Shown here in pieces: positions 1-10,098 of a stretch of DNA of 61,076 bases (positions are counted from its first letter, which is position 1; each line of letters opens with the position of its first letter). The stretch covers positions 1 to 61,076 of the forward strand of contig CAJXOH010000007.1 of NCBI GenBank assembly GCA_913057895.1. The letters are read 5' to 3'. Below the pieces are notes generated by a model. That model was given only the letters and a program-made list of their open reading frames with translations, had not been told where the DNA came from and searched no databases. The translations under genes were made by a program, and so were the position numbers. Source of the stretch: an uncultured Bacteroidota bacterium. Lineage in GTDB: Bacteria > Bacteroidota > Rhodothermia > Balneolales > Balneolaceae.

Positions 1-557
1 GCTTCTGCGATTTGGGGATCACGACCATTAGCCTCTGCAGTAGAACGCATGAGGCCACGGAAATAGCTTTGCATTTTTTCTGACGCTTTCTCGCCCGACT
101 GCCCTTCAACGACTGTTGCAGCGCCAATAGAGGCGCCTTCAGCCATCACGATTTCATCACACGCGTAAGAGATCAATGCTCCTGCTGAAGCTGCATTTTT
201 GTTAATGAATGCAATAGTGCGAATATCTGCATCAAGTATCGATTGGCGAATTTTATCGGCTGCATCGACTAGGCCACCAAATGTATCTAATTCAAATACA
301 ATAACATCATCCCCCCTATCCTCTGCTTGTGCAATGGCTCGATCAATGTAGTGAACCAAACCATTATCTATCATTCCTTCCACCAAGACCCACGTTGCTT
401 GAGAAGGAATGGTTTCAAGGATCTCATCAGCAGAAGCTGTCGAGTCATCAAGTGTTGTTTCATCCACAACAGTCCCCTGTTCATCTGCACTTTGTGCATA
501 AACGGATGACATTGAGAATGCTAAAAAACCAACAAAAAGGGCAATGATTTTGCTCAT
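1..557 (-). CDS. NfeD-type membrane serine protease, N-terminal part (runs off the window)
   Basis: Reading from the ATG at 557 leftwards gives an uninterrupted frame to the window edge (185 codons). Residues 1-22 form a signal peptide ending in an ALA-GLN type site (VYAQ). From about residue 55 the sequence matches the ClpP/crotonase-like domain of NfeD proteins: VEGMIDNGLVHYIDRAI, then FELDTFGGLVDAADKIRQSI. The segment NKNAASAGALISYACDEI carries the Ser expected as nucleophile. Members of this family are membrane-anchored serine proteases with a C-terminal NfeD/OB region that is thought to work with stomatin/flotillin partners; that half lies outside the window. The gene is divergent from the TonB receptor, with 182 bases between the starts. 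Identity as NfeD family is firm; substrate is unknown. Confidence 0.85.
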   Translation of the reverse strand, partial: MSKIIALFVGFLAFSMSSVYAQSADEQGTVVDETTLDDSTASADEILETIPSQATWVLVEGMIDNGLVHYIDRAIAQAEDRGDDVIVFELDTFGGLVDAADKIRQSILDADIRTIAFINKNAASAGALISYACDEIVMAEGASIGAATVVEGQSGEKASEKMQSYFRGLMRSTAEANGRDPQIAE

Positions 558-739
558 TTCTATGTTATGAAGTCGAGTTACGATGGTCAAGAGCAGTATT
601 GGAGCAGGCATTCATCATCAACAAAGTTTTCTAAATGATCACCCTGGTGCTCACCAATCACTCCTCCAACCGCATCTAAGCACATACATTTTACGTATAA
701 ACCTACACAAAAAGTTTCATTCAGTTCACGAACATCTAT

Positions 740-3049
740 ATGAATCCCTTAGGTCCTTGGCCATACGACTCAAAACATTTATTTGGACGAGTTATAAAAT
801 TATTCAGCCTCATCCTATTCCTCTTCATCGGTGGATGGGCCAATTCGTTAGCCCAGCAAACGACTGTTCAGGGGTATGTGCGTGATGCTGAGACTGGAGA
901 AACGCTATTACTTGCTACTGTTTCAATAAAGGGAACGACAAAAGGTGTTACGACCAATGGATCAGGCTACTATTCATTGACAACCGAACTATCGGGAATA
1001 CAAGTTCTACAAGCACGGTTTATTGGGTACAACACCGTTGAGCAGGAAGTCAATCTTAGTCAGGATACACCCATTCGACTCGACTTTGAGCTCCCGCCTG
1101 ACAACCTTACCCTGGATGAGATTGTCGTTGAATCAGAGCGTGATAAAGAAGCACTCAAGAATATTGGGGTTGCCCAATTAAAGACTGAACAAATCAAGAA
1201 ACTTCCCGCTGTCTTTGAACCTGACGTGTTTCGTAGTGTTCAATTGCTTCCAGGGGTTAAGGCAGCTTCTGATTATTCAAGTGGTCTGTATATCCGAGGT
1301 GGAGGACCTGATCAGACGCTTATCCTACTTGATGAAACAACCGTGTACAATCCTTCCCACTTTTTTGGGTTCTTTTCTACGTTTAATCCGGATGCAGTCA
1401 AAGATATCCGTCTTTTCAAAGGTGGCTATCCTGCTGAATATGGAGGAAGGTTAGGCTCTGTATTGAGCGTCTACAACAAGGATGGAAATCGTAATGAACG
1501 TGCAGGTGGCTTGAGTATTGGCCTACTAGCCTCAAGAGCCTATATCGAGGGACCTGTTGGTGATGGCTCGTACATGTTTGCCCTTCGACGATCCACGCTT
1601 GAGCCTCTTCTGGCTGCACTACGACAGAGTGTAGATGCGATACCCTCAACCTTCTATTTTTATGACATTAATGGGAAGGTTACTCAAAGCATCACTGAAA
1701 ACGACCAACTCTCCATTGCTTTTTATTCCGGCACTGATGTTGTAGCCCTCCCCTTTGCAGATGATGCTGATATACGACTCAATTACGGGAACCGCACAGT
1801 GAGTTCCTCTTGGAAGCGAATTCTTCCAAAGAACTGGTTTACGACCCTCACATTTACTGGGTCTACATATCAAAATAAGCCTACGTTTACGATTGCAGGA
1901 ACTCCTTTTAGTCAACGAAATGAAATCTCTGATGTGTCCATAAAATTTGATGCAGAACATCAGCCAAGCCCTACACATGATCTCAAAATGGGGATCTGGG
2001 CGGGTAATATGATTCTTACTTTGCGGAATCGTTTTGACGGCGAGGAGACCTTTAGGAACAGGATTCAGGCCAATTATGCCTCTATATACTTTCAGGACGA
2101 ATGGCGCCCAAATGATCGATGGGTTGCACGCGTAGGACTTCGAGTGAATGCGTTTTCAGAAGGTGAGTACATTGAGCCAGAGCCACGAGTAAGTCTGGAA
2201 TTTCGCCCAACCCCGTCTATTCGATTACAAGCTGCCTATGGGCGCTATTCACAATTCTTAACACTCATTTCGAATGAAGCTTTTTCAGGCTTTGACACCT
2301 GGCTTACTGTGGATGAAGGTGTTCCTCCAGCTTTTGGTGATCAATGGATTCTAGGGGTAAAAACAGAGCCTTTTGAGGGGTATGGATTTGATGTAGAGCT
2401 TTATGCTCGAACCATGAACAATCTTTTTGAGCTCGATCCTTTTTTACCAGATGCAGCGGGATTAGACTATGAAGAGTTATTTCGATTTGGAGAAGGATTC
2501 GCATACGGCGTTGAGGTCTTTTTTGAGCGACAAGTAGGCCGACTTACCGGATTTGTTGGCTACACATATGGCGTAACAAGACGCAAGTTCCCTGGGTTCA
2601 ATGCAGCAATTGGGTCTAGTACTCCACGATATTACCCTCCCAAATATGATCGTACGCATGACGCCAATATCGTCCTCACGACTAGGATTTCATCGGCGTG
2701 GACAGCTAATGCGGTATTTAGCTATGGCACGGGTCAAGCATACACGGAACCTCTTGGGCGTACGCAATTCCCAAACCAACCTTGGAGTAATGAAGACAAT
2801 GATGTCTTACTAGTTGGAAAAGTGAATGCCTCAAGGCTTCCAGCAAACCATCGATTGGATGTCTCTTTCTCAAGGCAAGGGCGTTTCTTTGATTTGGCTG
2901 ATTCTGAGTTTCAGATACAGATCATTAATGCCTATTCACGTCGCAACGTATGGTTCTACCAATACGACTTTGATGAAAATCCGGTCAAACAGACAACTGT
3001 GCCATTATTGCCAATCCTTCCTGCGTTTTCTTACACTTTGACGTTCTAG
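740..3049 (+). CDS. TonB-dependent outer-membrane receptor with carboxypeptidase-regulatory-like domain
   Basis: The 769-residue protein begins at an ATG followed by a signal peptide whose hydrophobic core is about residues 19-34, ending SLAQQ. Residues about 42-116 form a CarboxypepD_reg-like domain (VQGYVRDAETGETLLLATV ... GYYSLT). A plug domain follows (about 150-250: LPAVFEPDVFRSVQLLPGV, IRGGGPDQTLILLDE, FKGGYPAEYGGRLGSVL). The rest is a 22-strand-type barrel ending in the aromatic terminus YTLTF. Such receptors bind a ligand at the cell surface and import it with TonB-ExbBD energy; here the ligand is unknown. It is not a classic SusC. The next gene starts one base after its stop and encodes a DUF4249 lipoprotein, a frequent partner of this receptor subgroup in Bacteroidota, so the two probably form one transport unit. 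Confidence 0.9.
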   Translation: MNPLGPWPYDSKHLFGRVIKLFSLILFLFIGGWANSLAQQTTVQGYVRDAETGETLLLATVSIKGTTKGVTTNGSGYYSLTTELSGIQVLQARFIGYNTVEQEVNLSQDTPIRLDFELPPDNLTLDEIVVESERDKEALKNIGVAQLKTEQIKKLPAVFEPDVFRSVQLLPGVKAASDYSSGLYIRGGGPDQTLILLDETTVYNPSHFFGFFSTFNPDAVKDIRLFKGGYPAEYGGRLGSVLSVYNKDGNRNERAGGLSIGLLASRAYIEGPVGDGSYMFALRRSTLEPLLAALRQSVDAIPSTFYFYDINGKVTQSITENDQLSIAFYSGTDVVALPFADDADIRLNYGNRTVSSSWKRILPKNWFTTLTFTGSTYQNKPTFTIAGTPFSQRNEISDVSIKFDAEHQPSPTHDLKMGIWAGNMILTLRNRFDGEETFRNRIQANYASIYFQDEWRPNDRWVARVGLRVNAFSEGEYIEPEPRVSLEFRPTPSIRLQAAYGRYSQFLTLISNEAFSGFDTWLTVDEGVPPAFGDQWILGVKTEPFEGYGFDVELYARTMNNLFELDPFLPDAAGLDYEELFRFGEGFAYGVEVFFERQVGRLTGFVGYTYGVTRRKFPGFNAAIGSSTPRYYPPKYDRTHDANIVLTTRISSAWTANAVFSYGTGQAYTEPLGRTQFPNQPWSNEDNDVLLVGKVNASRLPANHRLDVSFSRQGRFFDLADSEFQIQIINAYSRRNVWFYQYDFDENPVKQTTVPLLPILPAFSYTLTF

Positions 3050-3050
3050 T

Positions 3051-3977
3051 ATGAATCCATTCACAAAATCTTATCTATCTACTCTTAGTGGTTTACTCAT
3101 ACTCTCACTGAGTGTGCTTTGGAGTTGTAGCCCTTATGAGCAAGATACCTACGAGCAAGAGTATATTGTCGAAGCCTACCTGGTGGAAGGTGAATCCTTT
3201 CCGAATGTAACATTGACCACATCAGGAAAACTATTTGATTCATATTCATTGCGTGATCAACGAGTAGATGGAGCAACGGTGTTCATTGAATCTATCGATG
3301 CAGGGCAAATCATGGCCTACCAGCAAATTGATACGAGTGGTATTTATGCACCTACGGATACGACTCTTAAGATTCAGGCCACAGCAACGTATACACTGAC
3401 AATTACGATACCTGGTGAGAATGACCCAATCCGAGCCTCTACCACGGTTCCTGAACCCTTAACGGTACTGGGGGGAATCACGGATCGGGTCGTCTATCAA
3501 TCCTCAGAACAGCTTGAAATTCTTGTCTCCGGATCTCCTGCTGGACAGCAGCGGTTTTTCATCTTTAATACGATTGCTCAAGATCCGAAGGAAGAAGACT
3601 TGACTCCATTTTATCAATCGACACTTGAAGACAGCGATGGTGATGTACTCCTAGAAGATTTTTACAAGGTTAGCTCAGGGATTTTAAACGAGGCAAATTT
3701 CTTTGACGGGGATGGCAATACGGTTCTTCGTCTTCCTTGGCTTGCCGTCTCGTTTTATGGTCGTAATGCCATTGTAGCCAATGTACTGGATAAGAACTCC
3801 TACGACTTTGTACGCTCCCAAAGTGTACAATTAGGGGGTAGTACCTTATCCCCTGGTGAGATACAAAATGTCATAAACCATGTGGACGGTGCGGTGGGGA
3901 TTTTTGGGAGTATTTCTAGTGATACAATCTACACAACGATTGAGCGTAATCCATTGATTGGCATGTACCCACTTTAG
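3051..3977 (+). CDS. DUF4249 family lipoprotein, partner of the upstream TonB receptor
   Basis: The 308-residue product starts one base after the receptor stop codon, so translation is likely coupled. Residues 1-26 are a lipoprotein signal with the lipobox-like LWSC, predicting an acylated Cys26. After it comes a beta-rich region starting EYIVEAYLVEG, followed by an Ig-like segment with RVDGATVFIESIDAG, which fits the start of DUF4249 proteins. No catalytic motif is visible. Proteins of this family are almost always encoded next to TonB receptors with a carboxypeptidase-regulatory-like domain. By analogy with other receptor-lipoprotein pairs it may sit on the cell surface over the barrel, but that role is inference. 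Assignment rests on order, size and N-terminal pattern. Confidence 0.75.
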   Translation: MNPFTKSYLSTLSGLLILSLSVLWSCSPYEQDTYEQEYIVEAYLVEGESFPNVTLTTSGKLFDSYSLRDQRVDGATVFIESIDAGQIMAYQQIDTSGIYAPTDTTLKIQATATYTLTITIPGENDPIRASTTVPEPLTVLGGITDRVVYQSSEQLEILVSGSPAGQQRFFIFNTIAQDPKEEDLTPFYQSTLEDSDGDVLLEDFYKVSSGILNEANFFDGDGNTVLRLPWLAVSFYGRNAIVANVLDKNSYDFVRSQSVQLGGSTLSPGEIQNVINHVDGAVGIFGSISSDTIYTTIERNPLIGMYPL

Positions 3978-4035
3978 GTAAGAAGGTCGCATCCTTGGTG
4001 AGGAATCTCTCCACGGAAAACCCTATTATACATGG

Positions 4036-4479
4036 ATGAAAATTCCTTTAGCAAGTGACCATGCAGGCTACCCTGCCAAAGAGTATGTAAAAACAATTTT
4101 ACAGGATCTTGGTCATGATCCAGTCGATTATGGCACCCATTCGGAAGACTCCGTGGACTATCCTGATTATGGTGCGAAAGTCGCTCATGCCGTAAGTCAA
4201 CACGAGTACGCGCTGGGAATACTTCTATGTGGAAGTGGACAAGGGATGTGCATGACAGCAAACAAATTCACGGGGGTAAGGGCTGCATTGGCTTATAACA
4301 CATCGGTTGCCCAGCTATCACGTCAACACAACAATGCGAATATTCTATGTCTTCCAGGGCGATCGCTCTCTGAGGATGAACTCCGTGAGATTGTTACGGA
4401 ATGGCTCTCCTCTGAATTCGAAGGAGGTCGTCATGAGCGTAGAGTAGAAAAGATTGAATCTTCTAGAACAACACAATGA
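4036..4479 (+). CDS. rpiB: Ribose-5-phosphate isomerase B
   Basis: A 147-residue RpiB/LacA family enzyme, the usual length. It interconverts ribulose 5-phosphate and ribose 5-phosphate in the non-oxidative pentose phosphate pathway in the cytoplasm. Visible active-site elements are Asp8-His9 (ASDHAGY), Cys65 in CGSGQGM, the catalytic base of the B type, and His98 in RQHNNANIL. The product also ends with the family pattern [13 protein letters not shown]. The stop overlaps the glyA start by four bases (ATGA at 4476), so the two genes are translationally coupled. A competing ATG four bases upstream is out of frame. rpiB beside tatC or glyA is a common arrangement. Confidence 0.96.
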   Translation: MKIPLASDHAGYPAKEYVKTILQDLGHDPVDYGTHSEDSVDYPDYGAKVAHAVSQHEYALGILLCGSGQGMCMTANKFTGVRAALAYNTSVAQLSRQHNNANILCLPGRSLSEDELREIVTEWLSSEFEGGRHERRVEKIESSRTTQ

Positions 4480-5777
4480 GCAACAGTTATTTATCAGAAT
4501 CAGATCCAGCATTATTCAAGCTAATACAGGAAGAAACACATCGTCAAGACACCCATTTTGAGCTTATTGCATCTGAGAATTACGCATCCCCTGCAGTCAT
4601 ACAAGCAGGTGGCTCATCGTTGACAAATAAGTATGCAGAAGGGTATCCAGGCAAACGCTATTATGGCGGGTGTGAGGTTGTTGATAAAGTTGAGGATCTT
4701 GCAAGAGACCGTGCAAAAGAATTATTTGGCGCGGATTGGGTAAACGTCCAACCCCATTCTGGCGCATCTGCCAATATTGCTGTATACCTCACGTTTATGA
4801 AACCTGGGGACACCATTCTTGGTTTAGACCTTGCTCATGGTGGGCATCTCACACATGGCTCGCCAGCAAATTTTTCTGGAATATGGTTTAATGCTGAGTT
4901 TTATGGCGTGGAACAGGATACGGGGCGAATTGATATGGATCGCGTCCGCACCAAAGCAAAGCAAGTACAACCAAGATTGATCTCTATTGGCGCCTCAGCA
5001 TATAGTAGGGATTTCGATTTTGAGGCGTTTCGATCCATTGCAGATGAAGTGGGTGCTTTTTTGTGGATGGATATGGCACATACTGCTGGATTGATTGCAG
5101 CCGGTGTACTAAATAACCCCCTTCCCCACGTCGATGTCGTCACAACCACAACTCATAAGACACTCCGTGGGCCAAGAAGCGGAATGATCTTGATTGGAAA
5201 AGACAAGGAAAATACACTTGGTGTCGTAGCTCCAAAATCTGGTCGAACAAAAATGTGGAGTGAGGTACTTGATAATGCAGTGTTTCCAGGCTCACAAGGG
5301 GGGCCATTGATGCATATCATTGCTGCAAAAGCTGTTGCGTTTGGAGAGGCACTTCAACCAGAATTCAAAACCTATCAGCAACAAGTTGTAGCAAACGCGA
5401 AAGCTATGGGTGAGGTCTTTGCAGAAAAGGGATATTCCATTATCTCAGGTGGAACAGACAATCACTTGATTCTTGTGGACCTACGTAACAAAGGAATCAC
5501 GGGTAAAACCGCAGAAGAGACGTTGGATAGAGCCTCAATTACGCTGAATAAGAATATGATTCCATTTGACCCAGAGAGTCCCTTTGTTACCTCTGGTATC
5601 CGAATTGGCGCCCCAGCAATGACAACCAGAGGGTTTAAGGAGCCTGAGTTTAGGCAGGTAGCAGAATTGATCGATCGCGTCCTCTCATCTCCTGAAGATG
5701 AGTCTGTCTTGAGTGCCGTTAAAAAGGATGTTCATGCGCTCTGTGAGGCATACCCACTTTCTACACATAGGCTTTAA
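4476..5777 (+). CDS. glyA: Serine hydroxymethyltransferase
   Basis: A 433-residue SHMT of normal length, converting serine and tetrahydrofolate to glycine and 5,10-methylene-tetrahydrofolate, the main source of one-carbon units. The PLP lysine is Lys228 in [13 protein letters not shown]. Other family signatures are [10 protein letters not shown] near residue 30, the [13 protein letters not shown] loop near 54-66, the [11 protein letters not shown] segment and [14 protein letters not shown] near the C terminus. It overlaps rpiB by four bases and is followed two bases later by tatC, so the three genes look like one transcript. Nothing is missing or unusual. Confidence 0.97.
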   Translation: MSNSYLSESDPALFKLIQEETHRQDTHFELIASENYASPAVIQAGGSSLTNKYAEGYPGKRYYGGCEVVDKVEDLARDRAKELFGADWVNVQPHSGASANIAVYLTFMKPGDTILGLDLAHGGHLTHGSPANFSGIWFNAEFYGVEQDTGRIDMDRVRTKAKQVQPRLISIGASAYSRDFDFEAFRSIADEVGAFLWMDMAHTAGLIAAGVLNNPLPHVDVVTTTTHKTLRGPRSGMILIGKDKENTLGVVAPKSGRTKMWSEVLDNAVFPGSQGGPLMHIIAAKAVAFGEALQPEFKTYQQQVVANAKAMGEVFAEKGYSIISGGTDNHLILVDLRNKGITGKTAEETLDRASITLNKNMIPFDPESPFVTSGIRIGAPAMTTRGFKEPEFRQVAELIDRVLSSPEDESVLSAVKKDVHALCEAYPLSTHRL

Positions 5778-5779
5778 CG

Positions 5780-6610
5780 ATGGCTGAGCAACGCGACATT
5801 ATGTCTGCGGTGCCGCCAAAAGCGAAACCGCCCAAGCGGGACCCTTCTGCGTCCATGTCGTTTTTAGATCACCTTGAAGAGCTTCGTTGGAGACTATTCC
5901 GAGGGCTCATTGGAATGATTGTAGGGATCGTAGCTGCCTTCATTTTTCAAGATTTCATCATTAATGAGCTCATTCTTGGTCCAACAAAAAAGGATTTTTT
6001 CATGTATCAACTCATTGGAATTGATGCCGTTGAACTATCCTTGATAAGTAGAAAGCTTCCTGGGCAATTCTTCACCTATTGGGGGACACTGATTGTGGTA
6101 GGATTTATCATAGGGTCTCCAATATTCTTTTATCAATTATGGGCCTTTATTGCTCCTGCATTGAATATGAAGGAGAAACTACGCACGTTTGGCCACACGA
6201 TTTTTATCTCTTTTTTCTTTCTTCTCGGGGTGGCTTTTGGCTATTTAATTCTGGTCCCATTTGCCGTACAGTTCTTCACTCAGTTTGTCATTGCAGATGT
6301 GATTGCCAATGAATTCGATATCAATGAATATTTCACAAGTGTTTCCATGTGGACCCTTTCTTGTGGAATCTTGTTTCAAATACCTGTAGCTAGCTTCTTT
6401 TTAACAAAATTGGAGCTAATAACCCCATCCTGGTTGCGTAATTATTGGAGACAAGCTCTTGTAGCTATCATGATTATGGCGGCAGTATTGACTCCACCAG
6501 ATCCGGTTAGCCAAGTACTGATTGCTGCACCTCTTGCGTTACTCTATCAAGTGGCAATACTAACCAGTAAGCTTGCATTACGTGGTGTAGAAAAATCAAA
6601 AGCGTCCTAG
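5780..6610 (+). CDS. tatC: Sec-independent protein translocase TatC
   Basis: A 276-residue polytopic membrane protein with the hallmark N-terminal motif SFLDHLEELRWRLFRGLIG just before the first membrane helix, and a long hydrophobic succession consistent with six helices. The conserved LPGQFFTYWGTLIVVG and IFFYQLWAFIAPALNMKEK segments are typical TatC. TatC recognises twin-arginine signal peptides and forms the receptor complex of the Tat pathway in the inner membrane. A short proline/lysine-rich cytoplasmic extension precedes the family start. No tatA/tatB gene is in the window. It lies two bases after glyA and is followed 48 bases later by an FKBP-like lipoprotein. Confidence 0.95.
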   Translation: MAEQRDIMSAVPPKAKPPKRDPSASMSFLDHLEELRWRLFRGLIGMIVGIVAAFIFQDFIINELILGPTKKDFFMYQLIGIDAVELSLISRKLPGQFFTYWGTLIVVGFIIGSPIFFYQLWAFIAPALNMKEKLRTFGHTIFISFFFLLGVAFGYLILVPFAVQFFTQFVIADVIANEFDINEYFTSVSMWTLSCGILFQIPVASFFLTKLELITPSWLRNYWRQALVAIMIMAAVLTPPDPVSQVLIAAPLALLYQVAILTSKLALRGVEKSKAS

Positions 6611-6658
6611 TGCAAACTCATTGTGTTGATAGGCACGAAAAAATCTTATTTTACTACG

Positions 6659-7189
6659 ATGTTCAAAAGGTTTAATACTCCACAAAACATGCGTTCCTAC
6701 CTTCTTTTAGCACTACTGCCATGGTTACTCATCGGATGTTTAGAATCTAGCTCAAGTGTTGTTGCTCCCACAGAGCCGACAGAGCCTGATTACAGCACGG
6801 TTCCTGCACCCTATGATACAACTGGAAAACCTGTCATTACCCTAGAAGGAGGCACCATTGCGTATCTTGTTTACCAAACCGATCATCCATTTATTGCACA
6901 ACCTAGAGATCAAGTAGCCATTTTTCTAACACTACGCACTCTAGACGGAGAGATCGTCTCTAGTACCTATTCAGATAGTGTAACGACAGCAAGTCTTGTG
7001 GATGTACAAGGGATTTCCGTCTCTGGATTGAAAAATGGAGTTATTGGCATGCGTATCAATGAAAAAAGAACCCTTTTTGTCCCACCAAGTGAGGGGTTTG
7101 CAGATGTGGATTCGAATAATGTGAACTACGATCTACGCAATGATACAATCCGATACGACGTCCTTTTAGATCGTATCTACGACAACTAA
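6659..7189 (+). CDS. FKBP-like peptidyl-prolyl isomerase-type lipoprotein
   Basis: The product from the ATG at 6659 is 176 residues; an in-frame ATG at 6689 (MRSYLLLALLPWLLIGC) is an equally good start and a GTG lies upstream at 6623. The lipobox LIGC predicts an outer-membrane lipoprotein with a Thr/Pro-rich linker after Cys. The C-terminal half resembles the FKBP fold: LTLRTLDGEIVSSTY corresponds to the usual GTVFDSSY strand, VSGLKNGVIGMRINEKRTL to the VIPGWDEGLLGMKVGEKR segment, followed by FVPPSEGF and IRYDVLLDRI. Several aromatic active-site residues of true FKBPs are not obvious, so it may be a binding rather than catalytic member. It probably belongs to the rpiB-glyA-tatC transcript and may act on exported proteins, which is inference. 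Confidence 0.65.
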   Translation: MFKRFNTPQNMRSYLLLALLPWLLIGCLESSSSVVAPTEPTEPDYSTVPAPYDTTGKPVITLEGGTIAYLVYQTDHPFIAQPRDQVAIFLTLRTLDGEIVSSTYSDSVTTASLVDVQGISVSGLKNGVIGMRINEKRTLFVPPSEGFADVDSNNVNYDLRNDTIRYDVLLDRIYDN

Positions 7190-7229
7190 TTTCGTCGGGC
7201 TGCGATTCTCGCTTCTCTGTGTTTTATGC

Positions 7230-8363
7230 CTATTCGTTAGCAGTAGCGTCTCGTAGATGGAACACTTCACGTGGAATCTGTTCGGACCAACGAGTAAATA
7301 ATTCATAGGGAATTGTGTCGGTTAACCGAGCCATCTCCCACCCACTCATTCCATACCCACCTAGAATATGAGCCTTGGTGAATGCAGGTACTCTATTTGG
7401 TGAAAAGACAAGGATATAGTCCATTGTCACTCGTCCAGCCAAAGGACATTGGCTCCACCCCTCTCCCGTTTCAACTGCAATCCACGCTTCCCCTGGTGGA
7501 AGATTTCGAGGAATCCCTTGTGCATAGCCAACTGGAATGGTAAGAATCACGCCATCCTCCGGAGCCGACCACATCCATCCATAGCTAGCCTTTTCTCCTC
7601 GCGCAATTGAGCGTTGTTGAACAACCTCACTAACCCATGTTGTGACTGGCTGAAGCTGTTGTGTGACTGATTGTACCTTGGCGCTTTGTTTTGTTGGCTG
7701 AATGGGTGAGTATCCCCATAATGGAAGCCCTGTTCTCACCATTGACCCTATAGGTGCTTGACCAGATAAAGAGGCGGCTCCATTTGAAATATATTTTAAG
7801 GGGACTTCATCAAAGAAGTGCATCGCCTCTTCAAAGAGTTGATGTTGATCTGGGACACCAGGATGATCCGATTCGTCCGCCATTGCATAATGAGTATAAA
7901 CTCCACCACATCGTAATCGACCATTTAGGATAGCTTGTTCTCTTGCAGATGCCCATTGAGTTTGTGGAATTCCAAGTCGATGCATCCCGGTATCTAGATT
8001 TATATGATAGCGGGTTCCATCCATGAGAATAGAAAAATGGGACAAATCACTAATGGTCGCAGTTAAATCATACGTGACGTAGGAAACAGCGGTTTCAGCG
8101 GTTGGAACACCCATGACAAGAATGGGAGATGTTACTCGAGCAGATCGCAGCTCAATTGCCTCATCCAGTGTTGCGACGGCCATCATATCTACAAGCGGAT
8201 CCAGCACGCGACCCATAACTTTTGCACCATGACCGTATGCATTGGCTTTAACAACAGCCATTAATCTTGTTTGATCCCCAATCCATTGGCGAATGACCGT
8301 AATGTTAGCCCTAACCTTATCGGCATCAATCTCTAGTACTGATGTGGGGTATTGAATATTCAT
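7230..8363 (-). CDS. alr: Alanine racemase
   Basis: A 377-residue stand-alone alanine racemase making D-alanine for peptidoglycan. The PLP lysine is Lys39 in AVVKANAYGHGA and the second catalytic base is Tyr261 in KASYGWMW. The substrate-binding region NLDTGMHRLG (about 122-131) and the C-terminal VTMDYILV segment are present. In many Bacteroidota Alr is fused to MurF; here it is not. The start lies 24 bases after the stop of the flavoprotein gene on the same strand, so the two may be cotranscribed. It converges with the FKBP-like gene across 40 bases in which I see no clear terminator hairpin. Confidence 0.95.
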   Translation of the reverse strand: MNIQYPTSVLEIDADKVRANITVIRQWIGDQTRLMAVVKANAYGHGAKVMGRVLDPLVDMMAVATLDEAIELRSARVTSPILVMGVPTAETAVSYVTYDLTATISDLSHFSILMDGTRYHINLDTGMHRLGIPQTQWASAREQAILNGRLRCGGVYTHYAMADESDHPGVPDQHQLFEEAMHFFDEVPLKYISNGAASLSGQAPIGSMVRTGLPLWGYSPIQPTKQSAKVQSVTQQLQPVTTWVSEVVQQRSIARGEKASYGWMWSAPEDGVILTIPVGYAQGIPRNLPPGEAWIAVETGEGWSQCPLAGRVTMDYILVFSPNRVPAFTKAHILGGYGMSGWEMARLTDTIPYELFTRWSEQIPREVFHLRDATANE

Positions 8364-8387
8364 GATGAATCAACGCATTCGTTGTGT

Positions 8388-10001
8388 TTACCGTCCACCA
8401 AATAAGGAAGGCTTCAGATCTTTTAGAATAACATTTGCAGCATTCCGTCCAGCTGCACCAAACACCCCTCCACCAGGATGGCAAGATGCACTGGCTAAGT
8501 ATAGGTCTTGTATAGGCGTCTTATATTGGCTCATTTCAGGCAAAGGACGGAACATAAACATCTGATCAAAATTCATTTCCACATGCATCACATTCCCACG
8601 AAGTAATCCATGCTTTCTTTCAATATCAAGAGGTGATTGAATCACCCAATCAATGAGCTTACCCTTCATATTTGGTGCATAGCGCTCCACAACTCCATAA
8701 ATCTTTTCAGCCTCACGTTCACGGATGTCATCCCAATGCACTCCATTCGCTAATTCGTAAGGGTGCCACTGTGCCCATGCAAAAAGAGTATGAGCACCAT
8801 CTTTAGCGACATCAGGATCAATTTTGGAGAATGTCATGGCCAAAACGGCAGGGTCATCGGGTGGATTGCCTTTCATGTAATCACCAACCGCTCGATGCAT
8901 ATACTCTACAGATGGTGCCAATAGCTGCATTCCATTATGAATATCTGGATCGTTAGGGGCAGCTGTGTATTCAGGAAGCTCTTCAACTGCACATCGAATA
9001 ACCATCCCGAACCCATTTCCTACTTGAATGTTTTCAACTCTTTGAAGAAGATGATCATCCAAGTGTTCTTTGCCCACCATTCCAAGCATGGTCGTCTGCA
9101 CGTGAGCATTGGATACAACGAGATCCGCACGATATTCTTCACCCTTCTTGGTCACTGCTCCAATGGCTCTTTCTTTCTCAATGAGAATATGATCCACTTC
9201 CGCATCACAGATCACCTCACCTCCGTGTGCTTCAAGAAAACGAGCCATCGCTTGCGTTAACATACCACTTCCACCTCGAGGATGTTTAGCTCCGCTTTGA
9301 TGCAGCATGGATTGCCACCCAACAAAATCACCCGTCGCAGGTGCATCTGGCACAGGACCCGATTGAGCAGCAAACCATACAAGGGCAGCTTTCAAATAAG
9401 GACTGTCAAATGCATCATCGACCACTTTACCGTAACTCCCTAAGATTTTTTGTAAACCAGGTAATGACTCCCCTTTTTTAAACATTGCGCCATCACGCAT
9501 TTGCCCTTTGGCCATCTCTGCCACGATTCCGCCAGCAGTTGGTGGGATTTGAAAGGTTTTTAGTACGCCTTTGTTAATCTTTTCCCAAAACGTGATGAAC
9601 TCTCGATAATTCGAAACATCCGAAGGACTGATTTTAGCAATCGACTCAAGCGTCTTTTCAAGATCCTTGTAGAAATGAATCACCCCTTTACCATCTGGAA
9701 TTGGGTAGCTCATCATAGGATCCATATCAATGTATTCTAGTCCATATTCTTCTAATTGAAGCTCTTCAATGATTCCCGTTTGGTGAATCATGATATGCAC
9801 CGATGAGCCTATATCCATCCTGAAGCCATGCGGATGTAATGGAGATTCAAAATGGGTCTCCGTACAAACAGCACCACCAAGTGATTCTCGGCGTTCTAGC
9901 ACCGTAACCTTATGCCCAGCTTTGGCTAGATAACAAGCGGCTACAAGACCATTATGTCCTGAACCGATGACTAGAATACGTTTGGATGACGTTAACGGCA
10001 T
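8388..10001 (-). CDS. FAD-dependent oxidoreductase of the phytoene desaturase / PYROXD2-like family
   Basis: The ATG at 10001 gives 537 residues; a TTG three codons upstream is less likely. The N terminus has a Rossmann FAD-binding motif GSGHNGLVAACYLAKAGHKV ending in an acidic residue (LERRESLGGA). The C-terminal FAD-contact region is seen in LYLASASCHPGGGVFGAAGRNAA. The overall sequence resembles the PYROXD2 / CrtI-like amine-oxidase superfamily, which includes carotenoid desaturases and many proteins of unknown substrate. No carotenoid genes surround it, so calling it a phytoene desaturase would be overreach. It is divergent from sppA across about 97 bases and is followed by alr. Confidence 0.85.
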   Translation of the reverse strand: MPLTSSKRILVIGSGHNGLVAACYLAKAGHKVTVLERRESLGGAVCTETHFESPLHPHGFRMDIGSSVHIMIHQTGIIEELQLEEYGLEYIDMDPMMSYPIPDGKGVIHFYKDLEKTLESIAKISPSDVSNYREFITFWEKINKGVLKTFQIPPTAGGIVAEMAKGQMRDGAMFKKGESLPGLQKILGSYGKVVDDAFDSPYLKAALVWFAAQSGPVPDAPATGDFVGWQSMLHQSGAKHPRGGSGMLTQAMARFLEAHGGEVICDAEVDHILIEKERAIGAVTKKGEEYRADLVVSNAHVQTTMLGMVGKEHLDDHLLQRVENIQVGNGFGMVIRCAVEELPEYTAAPNDPDIHNGMQLLAPSVEYMHRAVGDYMKGNPPDDPAVLAMTFSKIDPDVAKDGAHTLFAWAQWHPYELANGVHWDDIREREAEKIYGVVERYAPNMKGKLIDWVIQSPLDIERKHGLLRGNVMHVEMNFDQMFMFRPLPEMSQYKTPIQDLYLASASCHPGGGVFGAAGRNAANVILKDLKPSLFGGR

Positions 10002-10098
10002 ACTATACAACTACAAGCTAGGATTTTGAACCCAAAGGGCGTTTCTTACGTATAAGATAACGTTCTTCTAATCGAAACCGTTTTATACCATCATAAAC

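Noticed and set aside
583..885. 100-codon frame overlapping the TonB receptor start
   Set aside because: The sequence is His/Leu-rich with no recognisable motif and overlaps the receptor signal peptide in another frame.
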